From CAIUGU01 sp040080215 (GTDB lineage Bacteria > Pseudomonadota > Gammaproteobacteria > Steroidobacterales > Steroidobacteraceae), in NCBI GenBank assembly GCA_040080215.1, contig JBEBIT010000009.1, positions 1 to 64,000 of the forward strand: a stretch of DNA of 64,000 nt, written 5' to 3'. Under the pieces are notes generated by a model that was not told the DNA's origin, ran no database searches, and saw nothing but the letters and a program-made list of their open reading frames with translations. Position 1 is the stretch's first letter, and every line of letters begins with the position of its first letter. A program made the translations under genes and the position numbers. Of the stretch, positions 28,505 through 36,276 are shown piece after piece.

Positions 28505-30164
28505 GGGTGCCTCGCCGGGTCAGCAACGCGATCGGAACCAGACCCGCAAGGACGATCACCACGGCAGGCAATGCCGCGCGTTCCCACTCACCTTCGGTCG
28601 TCATCTCGAAGACGCGTACCGCGAGGGTGTCCCAACCGAAGGGCCGCGTGATCAGCGTGATCGGCATTTCCTTCATGACGTCGACGAAGACCAGCACGGC
28701 ACCTGTCGCGATGCCGGTGCGGAGCAAGGGAAGGTGTACGCGCTTCAACATCGCAACGCCCGTGACGCCGAGGCTGATCGCGGCTTCGTCGATATTGCGC
28801 GTGATCCTCTGCAAGCTGCTGTCGACAGGCCCGAAGCCGACGGCCAGAAATCGCGCCATATAGGCAACCAGCACCGTCACCAGGGAGCCCTGCAGGTACA
28901 CACGCGGCGCGCCGTCGCCAAAGGCGGCAATGAGCCAGCCCTGCAGTTCATTATTGAACCACGCCATCGGCACGAAGATCCCGACCGCAAGCACGGTGCC
29001 GGGCACTGCGTAGCCCAAAGTACCGAGGCGCGCAAACAGGTTCGTCCACGGGCCGGACTGCACGCGCGTGACATAGGCGAGGACCACCGACGCCGCGAGG
29101 ATGACGGCGGCAGCGCTGCCCGCCAGCAGCAGGCTCCGCACTGCGAATCCGAAATAACGGACGTCGAGGTCGCTTGCGGCATGCTTGATCGCCCAGATCA
29201 AGAGCTGCAGGAAGGGCAGCAGGAAAGCCAGCAGGAACACGAGCGACGCGGCGGCAAAGGCCAACCAGCGCGCCTTGCCCTGGAGTTCGATGCGGCGTTC
29301 CGCATAGGCCCCGGACCGCCCTCCTCCGTAGCGAACCCGTGAACGGGAACGGCGCTCGAGCCATAGCGCGGCGAGCACGAACAACATCAGGAACGCAGCC
29401 AGTTCAAGCGCGGCGCTGACCGAGAACATGCCGAACCAGGCGCTATAGATCGCTTTAGTGAAGGTGTTGTAGTTGAAGACGGAAACCGTGCCGAAGTCGG
29501 CTAGCGTTTCCATGGCAACCAGCGAGATGCCGGCCGCGATCCACGGACGGGCCATCGGCAGCGCCACTCGCCACGCAGCTGCTCTTGCCGTGAGGCCCAG
29601 GGTCTGGGCGGCCTCGAGTACGCGACGCCCCTGGCTCATGAACGCGCTGCGTGCGAGCAGGTAGACGTAAGGGTACAAGGCCAGGGACAAGACGACGATA
29701 ACGCCCCATCCATTCGAGGAGCGAATCGCAGGTAGCCACTTGGTCGCGAGTCCGGCCGCACGCATGGCGGATTGCAACGGCCCGGAGTAATCGAGGAAGC
29801 CCACGGCGACAAACGCCAGCACGTAGCCGGGAATCGAAAGCGGAAGCAGCAGCGCCCAATCGAAGAAGCGGCGCCCGGGAAAATTGCACACGGCCGTCAG
29901 CCACGCGAGCGCAGTGCCGATGATGCCCGTGAGTACCGCCACTCCTGCCAGCAGCTTGACCGTATTGAGCGCCACCTCCGGAAGTACGTAGCGCGACAGG
30001 TGCGCCCACACCTCGGTGTCAAGCTGGAACAGCGATCCCGCGATGACGAGCAACGGCACCACTGCGGGCAACGCCAGCGCGAACGCAAGCGCCACGGCGC
30101 CGGTCGCATGACGGTCCTTGAACCAACGACTGCCCGCGGGCGAATGCGCGGCGACAGCACTCAC
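28494..30164 (-). CDS. Iron(III)-type ABC transporter permease (two fused permease halves)
   Basis: 556 residues with about 12 predicted membrane helices. Two copies of the inner-membrane permease module each carry an EAA-type loop: EAAQTLGLTARAAAWRVALPMARPWI in the first half and EAAISLGVTGVAMLKRVHLPLLRTGI in the second. This fused layout is typical of FbpB/SfuB ferric iron permeases. It passes Fe3+ from the periplasmic binding protein into the cell. Middle gene of the three-gene operon. Confidence 0.88.
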   Translation of the reverse strand: MSAVAAHSPAGSRWFKDRHATGAVALAFALALPAVVPLLVIAGSLFQLDTEVWAHLSRYVLPEVALNTVKLLAGVAVLTGIIGTALAWLTAVCNFPGRRFFDWALLLPLSIPGYVLAFVAVGFLDYSGPLQSAMRAAGLATKWLPAIRSSNGWGVIVVLSLALYPYVYLLARSAFMSQGRRVLEAAQTLGLTARAAAWRVALPMARPWIAAGISLVAMETLADFGTVSVFNYNTFTKAIYSAWFGMFSVSAALELAAFLMLFVLAALWLERRSRSRVRYGGGRSGAYAERRIELQGKARWLAFAAASLVFLLAFLLPFLQLLIWAIKHAASDLDVRYFGFAVRSLLLAGSAAAVILAASVVLAYVTRVQSGPWTNLFARLGTLGYAVPGTVLAVGIFVPMAWFNNELQGWLIAAFGDGAPRVYLQGSLVTVLVAYMARFLAVGFGPVDSSLQRITRNIDEAAISLGVTGVAMLKRVHLPLLRTGIATGAVLVFVDVMKEMPITLITRPFGWDTLAVRVFEMTTEGEWERAALPAVVIVLAGLVPIALLTRRGTHVA

Positions 30165-30225
30165 GAAACGGTCGCCGCCGCAGGGTACGTACGCACGTCG
30201 GCAACCGCGCCCTGGTCACCGCACA

Positions 30226-31251
30226 CTAGCGATATCCTGCCCGGTCCATCAGCCTCACTGCGTCAGCCTGAAGCTCGCCCGCCTTCGCGATATTGATCGG
30301 GTTCTGCTTGAACGGTCCCCATGAGGCGACGATCGGATCCGCCGCCACCGCCGGACTGACAGGGAATTCAAGGTTCGACTTGGCAAACATTCCCTGGGCT
30401 TCGGGACCCGACAACCACTCCAGGAACTTGCGCGCCTCGGCTGAATGCCGCGCATGAGTCGTCACTCCCGCGCCCGACACGTTCACGTGCACGCCACTTC
30501 CGGACTGGTCCGCCCAGAACAGCTTGACGGGAAAGTCCGGTTGATCCCGAACGATACGTCCGTAGTAATAGGTGTTCACGAGGCCGACGTCGCACTGGCC
30601 TGCGGCAATGGCCTCCAGCAACTTCACGTCGCTCGAGAAGACATCGGTCGCGAGATTGGCGACCCAGCCGCGGACGATCTCCTCCGTGCGTGTTTCGCCG
30701 AACTCGGCGATCAGCATGGCGACCAGTGACTGGTTGTAGATCTGCTTCGATGTCCTCAAGCAAAGCTTGCCGCGCCACTTGGGGTCGGCGAGGTCGGCGT
30801 AGGTACCAAGGGCAGCCGGGTCAACCCGCGCAGTGCTGTAGGCAATCGTGCGAGCACGCAGCGAAAATCCGAACCAGCGATTGCCGGGATCGCGCAGGTT
30901 CTGAGGAATGTTGGCAGACAACACGGGTGACTCGACCGGCTGCAGCAAGCCACGCTCGGCTGCAAACCACAGCTCACCGGCATCCACCGTGAGCAGGATA
31001 TCGGCGGGCGTGTTCGCGCCTTCGGCGTTCAGGCGCTCGATCAGCGGGCCTGCGTCATCCGTGACGAATGAGACTTTGGTGCCGGTCTCGGCGGTATAGC
31101 GATCGAGAATGGGCTTGATCAACGCCTCGACCCGCGCGGAATAGACCACGAGTTCGCCCGAAGACGGCGCACATCCGGCCAATACAACCAGCGCGGACGC
31201 GCACACCGCCGCCCGGACAGAAGCCAATATGTTATTTCGCTTCAATGGCAT
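30226..31251 (-). CDS. Iron(III)-type ABC transporter substrate-binding lipoprotein
   Basis: 341 residues. The signal peptide carries a lipobox, LAGC (Cys27), so a lipid anchor is likely. The mature protein begins SSGELVVYSARVEALIKPILDRYTAETGTKVSFV, typical of the FbpA/FutA ferric-binding family. The adjacent tyrosines of VNTYYYGRIV are the family's Fe3+ ligands. It is the first gene of the operon (binding protein, permease, ATPase). A Fur-box-like sequence lies about 40 bases upstream, consistent with iron repression. Confidence 0.88.
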   Translation of the reverse strand: MPLKRNNILASVRAAVCASALVVLAGCAPSSGELVVYSARVEALIKPILDRYTAETGTKVSFVTDDAGPLIERLNAEGANTPADILLTVDAGELWFAAERGLLQPVESPVLSANIPQNLRDPGNRWFGFSLRARTIAYSTARVDPAALGTYADLADPKWRGKLCLRTSKQIYNQSLVAMLIAEFGETRTEEIVRGWVANLATDVFSSDVKLLEAIAAGQCDVGLVNTYYYGRIVRDQPDFPVKLFWADQSGSGVHVNVSGAGVTTHARHSAEARKFLEWLSGPEAQGMFAKSNLEFPVSPAVAADPIVASWGPFKQNPINIAKAGELQADAVRLMDRAGYR

Positions 31252-31288
31252 ACCACATCTCTCACGCGCAGCCGACTGCAGAAAACCA

Positions 31289-31307
31289 ACAAATGCGAAT
31301 CACTCTC
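31289..31307. promoter_or_regulatory. Fur-box-like site upstream of the iron transporter
   Basis: ACAAATGCGAATCACTCTC resembles the 19-bp Fur consensus GATAATGATAATCATTATC, with about 12 of the last 16 positions matching. It lies about 40 bases before the binding-protein start, where repressor binding would block transcription. Confidence 0.4.
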
Positions 31308-31376
31308 ATCTAAGCATAACAGGGTGATGACCGCATAAACACCAGCGCGGCGTAAGGAAATACCGAAGGAATCGTT

Positions 31377-32471
31377 TCAGGGGGGCTCGACTTCCACCCG
31401 GTTGCGACCGGCCTGCTTTGCCCGGTAAAGCGCGGCGTCGGCTGCACTGAAGAGGCGTTCTGCCACGCCCTTGAGATCGGAGCTGTCCTTTGCCGGCGCG
31501 ACGGCGGCCATGCCGATGGAGACGCTGAGCTTCCGCTCAACGCCCGCCGAGACTTCCAATGGCGTCGCGACGACGGTTTCGCGGATGCGCTCTGCGAGGC
31601 CGCGCGCCTGCTCGAGCGTGGCACCGGGCAGCAGCACCACAAACTCATCGCCGCCATACCGCGCCGCCGCGTCGCTGGACCGCACCTGGGCATCGATGCG
31701 CAGCGCGACCTCCCTCAATGCCATGTCCCCGGCGAGATGGCCGTGCTCGTCGTTGATCTCCTTGAAGCGATCAAGGTCGATGAGCAGGCAGACAAGACTG
31801 GTCCCCTGCCGGCGCGCCTTGGCCAACTCCTCCATCAGGCGGGCTTGCAGGTACCGGCGGTTGTGCCAGCCCGTAAGGAAATCGGTGAGGCCGCTGCGCA
31901 CCAGCCGCGCGCGGTTGATCGCATTCTCCACGGCAAACGCAAGCATGACCCCGAGATGCGCCAGGAAATCCGTTGCGAGATGCCTGGAAAAGCGCTTTTC
32001 GTCGCGGCTGCCGAAAGCGAGGCACCCGATGAGCTTGTCCTGCCGGCGCAGTGGAATCAATGCGACGCTGCGGATCTCGTGCTGGGAACGGAACAGCAGC
32101 TGGTGATCGGGCCCCATGTATGGCCCGAGCCACGGCTTGTGCAGCGACGCGAACTGCGGCGCCATGCCTGCGAGGCTGTCAACGAAGATGATGTCCGGGA
32201 ACTGGTCGGGCCGGACCTGCTCTCCCAGCAGCAGGTGCCGGATTTCGTGCTCGGCATCCGCGAGCACGAGTACCACGGAATCGAGTCCGTAGGATTCCCG
32301 CAAGCGCCGCGAAATGACGTCGAACAACAGCGGCAACGATTCCGCCCGCAGGATCTCGAACTCGCGCTCCTGGTTGCGCTTGAGCAGCCGCTCGTTGTTG
32401 GCGGCCTCGTCCATCAGCTCCGCGATGCGCGCCCGCAGTTCCCGGATCTCCGTTTCGGGGTCGCGGGACAT
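31377..32471 (-). CDS. Diguanylate cyclase with N-terminal coiled coil and GAF/DUF484-like sensor
   Basis: 364 residues. A coiled-coil start (TEIRELRARIAELMDEAANNERLLKRNQ) is followed by a GAF/DUF484-like module (about 40-190: LPLLFDVISRRLRESYGLDSVVLVL, SVALIPLRRQDKLIGCLAFGSRD) and a GGDEF domain (about 195-364). The active-site motif GGDEF is intact at residues 273-277, so it should make cyclic di-GMP. No RxxD inhibitory motif is obvious. It has no membrane segment, so it senses a cytoplasmic signal. It starts six bases after tyrA, suggesting cotranscription with an aromatic amino acid gene. Confidence 0.9.
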   Translation of the reverse strand: MSRDPETEIRELRARIAELMDEAANNERLLKRNQEREFEILRAESLPLLFDVISRRLRESYGLDSVVLVLADAEHEIRHLLLGEQVRPDQFPDIIFVDSLAGMAPQFASLHKPWLGPYMGPDHQLLFRSQHEIRSVALIPLRRQDKLIGCLAFGSRDEKRFSRHLATDFLAHLGVMLAFAVENAINRARLVRSGLTDFLTGWHNRRYLQARLMEELAKARRQGTSLVCLLIDLDRFKEINDEHGHLAGDMALREVALRIDAQVRSSDAAARYGGDEFVVLLPGATLEQARGLAERIRETVVATPLEVSAGVERKLSVSIGMAAVAPAKDSSDLKGVAERLFSAADAALYRAKQAGRNRVEVEPP

Positions 32472-32477
32472 GTCTGG

Positions 32478-33575
32478 CTAGCGCTCTTTCGGTCGCCCAG
32501 CCAGGTACTCGCGACCGCGATCCATCAGGCCGATGAAGCCCGACGCATCCTTGTTCATCACCGTCTGCGCGACACGGTCGACGGCCCGTCGCAGTGCTTC
32601 GAGGGATTCCGCACCGTAGTCGTTGAGGCTCTGGATCTCGAAGTAGAGTTCCGGGCTTTCCTGGGCAACCTTGCTTGCCACATCGATCTGCGCATCGAAC
32701 GTGGTGCTCGAAAGCCGAGCCAGCCGCGGCGCCGCTTCACCGCTGTCGGCGAGCGCAGTAAAGAAAGCGATATTGAGCGCGTGCGACAGACCCAGCACGA
32801 AGGCGATCAGCCGGTCATGTTCGTCGAGCCCCATGACGACCCGTTCCGCCATGGTGGATGCGAACAGGCCTTGCGCGACCTCGAGCGCCTCTGGCGAACC
32901 CGCGTCGATGAAGATCACGTGCCGACCGGACAAGAGTTCGGTATCGGGTCCGAACATCGGATGGACGGACGTCACACGACAGCCTGCCTCGCGCAGCGCC
33001 GTGATCCCCGCACGCAACGGCGTCTTCAGCGAACCGATGTCGAACACGATGCCGGATGGCTTGCGCGCGGCCAGCTCGACCAGTACCGCATCGGCGATCT
33101 TGAGCGGCGTCGCCACCACGATCAGGTCGTAGTCGAGCGCGTGCTGCCGCCAATCGCCGATTGACTCAAGACCATCGGGCGGGAGGCCCGGGTCGGAAAT
33201 CGCCACGCGATAGCCCTGGGAGCCGAGGAAATCGACGAACCAGTGACCCATCTTGCCGAAGCCGCCGATGACCAGCGCGGAGCGGCCACCGCCCTGACCG
33301 TGGGCCGCGACCTGCTGCTGCTCCTGGGTCGTGAGCGAACTGCGGATCAGCATGCGCATCAGTGATTCCGCGAATGCAGGCGAAACCCCGAGCGACGCAG
33401 CGTCATTCCGGGCGTGCAACAGCACTTCGCGCTCGCGATTGAAATCGCGGGTAGCTCGGCCCGTTGCCCGCTTGACCTTGGCTACTTCACTGCTGAGTGC
33501 CTGGCGCTCGGCAACCAGTTCGAGCATCTGCCGGTCGATTGCCGTGATCCGCCGCCTGAGTTCTTCTAACGTCAT
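32478..33575 (-). CDS. tyrA: Chorismate mutase / prephenate dehydrogenase (T-protein)
   Basis: 365 residues. An AroQ-type chorismate mutase spans 1-85 (LEELRRRITAIDRQMLELVAERQALSSEVAKVKR). A prephenate dehydrogenase follows, with a nucleotide motif (ALVIGGFGKMGHWFVDFL), VVATPLKIAD, DIGSLKTP, SVHPMFGPD and DEHDRLIAFVLGLSHALNIAF. Together these turn chorismate into 4-hydroxyphenylpyruvate for tyrosine. The TyrA fusion is the enterobacterial-style architecture. The diguanylate cyclase gene follows at once. Confidence 0.95.
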   Translation of the reverse strand: MTLEELRRRITAIDRQMLELVAERQALSSEVAKVKRATGRATRDFNREREVLLHARNDAASLGVSPAFAESLMRMLIRSSLTTQEQQQVAAHGQGGGRSALVIGGFGKMGHWFVDFLGSQGYRVAISDPGLPPDGLESIGDWRQHALDYDLIVVATPLKIADAVLVELAARKPSGIVFDIGSLKTPLRAGITALREAGCRVTSVHPMFGPDTELLSGRHVIFIDAGSPEALEVAQGLFASTMAERVVMGLDEHDRLIAFVLGLSHALNIAFFTALADSGEAAPRLARLSSTTFDAQIDVASKVAQESPELYFEIQSLNDYGAESLEALRRAVDRVAQTVMNKDASGFIGLMDRGREYLAGRPKER

Positions 33576-33755
33576 GTCTTGCCGCTGTGTTCCGGGTACC
33601 CGATCTTTGAGCCACTCCTTTTACAGAGTGGTCCACGGGCAGGCAAGTGAGGGAACCACCGCATTCACGCCGCCCGCACCCGCTCGGCTGCAGGGAGGGC
33701 GGCGACGGGGCGGAAATCCGGCTGGATGCAGAACCGGATTGCCGCGCCCGCGGGA

Positions 33756-34139
33756 TCAGAACAGCGGCAGGGTCACGACCAGCGTCGCGTCGATACCGGA
33801 CCTGCCGTACAGTCGATAGGCATCGCGCGGGTAGTGGGTGCGATAGTAGTCGCGCGGCGATACGTGATAGTGGACGCCGCGGTAGTGGCGATAGTCGTCG
33901 CAGTACCGCCCGTACTCGACATAGCGCGGGGCGTACCGACGATAGCCCTCGTCATACCGTCCTTCGTAGCGACGCACCGAACGCTCGTCGCGAACGGAGT
34001 AGCGGGAGGAATAGCGGTCATCATGCCGCCGCTCGTAGCGGTTGTCGTCGCGGCCACGGTGGTGGTCATCGGCCATGACCGGCGCGACAGCCAGCGCTCC
34101 CAGCCCGAACAGTGTCACCAGCGCGAACATCTTCGTCAT
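33756..34139 (-). CDS. Secreted Tyr/Arg-rich protein, unknown
   Basis: 127 residues from MTKMFALVTLF, with GGAG eight bases upstream; longer in-frame starts lack a ribosome site. A signal peptide ends at VMA|DD. The mature part is extraordinarily rich in Tyr, Arg, Asp and His (NRYERRHDDRYSSRYSV ... RYAPRYVEYGRYCDD), then turns into a short strand-like C-terminus, SGIDATLVVTLPLF. The final Phe and alternating hydrophobics resemble an outer-membrane beta-signal, which is only a suggestion. Low-complexity, low-conservation proteins of this type are common but unassigned. Confidence 0.75.
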   Translation of the reverse strand: MTKMFALVTLFGLGALAVAPVMADDHHRGRDDNRYERRHDDRYSSRYSVRDERSVRRYEGRYDEGYRRYAPRYVEYGRYCDDYRHYRGVHYHVSPRDYYRTHYPRDAYRLYGRSGIDATLVVTLPLF

Positions 34140-34304
34140 GATCTGCTCCTGAAGTCCGATCGACGGCTTCACGTTAGGCCCGCATCGCTGAACGCGTACT
34201 GAACCCAGGGTGCACGAACGCAAGCTACGATACGCACCCGGGCGGGCGCATACTTGCGTCTTGCCTGGAATCCGCCGGCCCTTGCCATACGAACCCTCCG
34301 CATC

Positions 34305-34970
34305 ATGCAATCAACCGCATTCCTGCCCGACCCGCTGCCACCTGATCCTTTCACCTTGTTTGGAGACTGGTTCGCGGAGGCTGTCGCCCGCCGCGCCCAA
34401 CCCAACCCGGATGCGATGGTGGTGGCAACCGTGGATGCGAACGGCGGACCGTCGGCGCGCGTCGTATTGTGCAAGCACCTCGTTGCCTCACCCGGTTACG
34501 TGGTGTTCTTCACCAACTATCAATCGCGGAAGGGCCGGGCCCTGTCGGCAACGCCGCGTGCAGCGGCCGTGTTCCACTGGGATGGGCTGTCGCGACAGGT
34601 AAGGCTCGAGGGTCCAGTCGTGCATTCGCCCGCCGCAGAAAGCGACGCCTACTTCGCCACGCGTCCCGTTGCGAGCCGCCTCGGCGCATGGGCCAGCCGA
34701 CAGAGTGAACCCTTGAGTTCGCGCGCTGCGCTTGCGGACCAGGTGGCAATGGCGGCAAAGCGCTTTGGCGTCGATCCGGGTGCACCCGCAGGTGATGTTC
34801 CGCGCCCGCCGCACTGGGGCGGCTTCAGGCTGTGGCCCGACGCAATGGAACTCTGGGTCGAAGGACCTGGCCGCGTGCATGACCGCGCCCGCTGGACTCG
34901 CACGCTGACCCCGATGGATGAGTTCGGCTTTGTGTGCGGGCCCTGGTCGGGAACCAGGCTGAATCCTTGA
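34305..34970 (+). CDS. pdxH: Pyridoxamine/pyridoxine 5'-phosphate oxidase
   Basis: 221 residues from MQSTAFLPDPLPPDPF. An FMN enzyme that forms pyridoxal 5'-phosphate. Recognisable stretches are DAMVVATVDANGGPSARVVLCKHL, GYVVFFTNYQSRKGRAL, HWDGLSRQVRLEGPV and the C-terminal PPHWGGFRLWPDAMELWVEGPGRVHDRARWTR. The normal C-terminal RLxP appears as RLNP. It is transcribed towards the Cys-rich protein gene. Confidence 0.95.
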   Translation: MQSTAFLPDPLPPDPFTLFGDWFAEAVARRAQPNPDAMVVATVDANGGPSARVVLCKHLVASPGYVVFFTNYQSRKGRALSATPRAAAVFHWDGLSRQVRLEGPVVHSPAAESDAYFATRPVASRLGAWASRQSEPLSSRAALADQVAMAAKRFGVDPGAPAGDVPRPPHWGGFRLWPDAMELWVEGPGRVHDRARWTRTLTPMDEFGFVCGPWSGTRLNP

Positions 34971-35023
34971 CGACTCCGCACACACGATCCTCTTACGGCC
35001 GCCCCGCGCTAGGCTGAAGCACC

Positions 35024-35209
35024 ATGCTCGAAACCCACATTGAAGTCATGTGTCCGAACTGCGGTGAATCGATCCTGCTGTTCTTCGATCTGTCCCTCGA
35101 ATCGCAGAGCTATATAGAAGACTGCGCCGTGTGCTGCCGCCCCATGCAGGTGAGCTACGAAGTCGATGCGGGCGAGGTGCAGAACCTCAGCGTGGACGCA
35201 ACAGACTGA
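35024..35209 (+). CDS. CPXCG-motif cysteine-rich protein
   Basis: 61 residues. Two Cys pairs, CPNCGE (residues 10-15) and CAVCCRPM (about 34-41), form a probable zinc ribbon. The pattern MCPNCGESI, followed by acidic strands (LFFDLSLESQSYIEDCAVCCRPMQVSYEV), matches the small CPXCG family of gammaproteobacteria. Function unknown. It is followed five bases later by a metalloprotease-like gene. Confidence 0.85.
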   Translation: MLETHIEVMCPNCGESILLFFDLSLESQSYIEDCAVCCRPMQVSYEVDAGEVQNLSVDATD

Positions 35210-35214
35210 CAATC

Positions 35215-35985
35215 GTGCTGCGTCGACTGCGCATACTGGTCCTGCTGCTGATCCTGGTTGCGGTTGCGACCGGCACCTGGCTCGACCGCATCCAGAGCAC
35301 CGACTGGGACGGCCCCTTGCTGGTCGCGCTGTATCCCGTCAATGCGGACGGAAGCGCAGCGGCAGCGAGCGAGATTCGCAGCGCCCGAACCGCCAACACG
35401 ACGCTGCTGACCACGTTCTTTGCGGATGAAGCCGCCGAGCATGGGTTGCAGCTCGAGCGGCCCCTGCGCTTCGTATTGGCAACCGCCATTTCCGACCTTC
35501 CACCGCAACTGCCTGCAGGTTCAGGCGCATTTGGCGCGATGATCTGGAGCCTGAAACTGCGATGGTGGAACATGGGCGTGGACGACCCGCCCGGCCCGAC
35601 GCCAACCATCCGGCTCTTCCTCCTGTATCACGACCCCGCGTCGAGTCCGCGCGTGCCGCATTCCACAGGACTGCAGAAAGGCTTGCTCGGCATCGCCCAC
35701 CTGTTTGCCGCAGAACACATGGCCGGCTCGAATCAGGTTGTCATTGCGCATGAGCTGCTGCATACGCTGGGTGCGACAGACAAATACGACTTCACTACCA
35801 ATCAACCCCGGTATCCGGATGGCTTTGCGGAACCGGATCGCTTGCCGCGGTTCCCGCAGGACTTCGCCGAACTGATGGGAGGCCGGGTTCCGCAATCGGC
35901 GAGCGAGTCCCGCACTCCCGAGTCGCTGGACCAGGTGCTCATCGGTCCGCTCACGGCGACGGAGATCGGCTGGAGATCGCGATGA
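35215..35985 (+). CDS. Membrane-anchored HExxH zinc metalloprotease-like protein
   Basis: 256 residues from a GTG five bases after the preceding stop (MLRRLRILVLLLILVAVATGTW, a signal anchor). The zinc-binding motif HELLH is at residues 179-183, followed by TLGATDKYD. Other segments (AVNADGSAAAASEI..., RLFLLYHDPA) are not familiar. An archaemetzincin- or reprolysin-like fold is possible but cannot be shown. Substrate unknown. The start is uncertain, since a longer frame overlaps the CPXCG gene. Confidence 0.7.
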   Translation: MLRRLRILVLLLILVAVATGTWLDRIQSTDWDGPLLVALYPVNADGSAAAASEIRSARTANTTLLTTFFADEAAEHGLQLERPLRFVLATAISDLPPQLPAGSGAFGAMIWSLKLRWWNMGVDDPPGPTPTIRLFLLYHDPASSPRVPHSTGLQKGLLGIAHLFAAEHMAGSNQVVIAHELLHTLGATDKYDFTTNQPRYPDGFAEPDRLPRFPQDFAELMGGRVPQSASESRTPESLDQVLIGPLTATEIGWRSR

Positions 35986-36276
35986 GCGCGCGGCTGCGCC
36001 CGCTCTTCTTGTTAAAGAGTTGTTGACTCGACGCGGAGTCCAGCCCATCTGTCGCACCGAGTCAGTGCCATCGACATCGCCCCCTGCACGCCTTTATCGC
36101 AATCAACGGCAGAACCTCTCAAGCCCATTGCTGCATGCGGCAAACGTCGCGCGGCGCGCGTGACTTCCAAGCGATGCCACCTGCTGTGGCATACTCCGCA
36201 CCTTCATTTCGAACTCGAACATGACAACTCAAGTGAAGGGTAAGGGTCCGCAAGAACCCGCCCCGCAGAGGGATTT

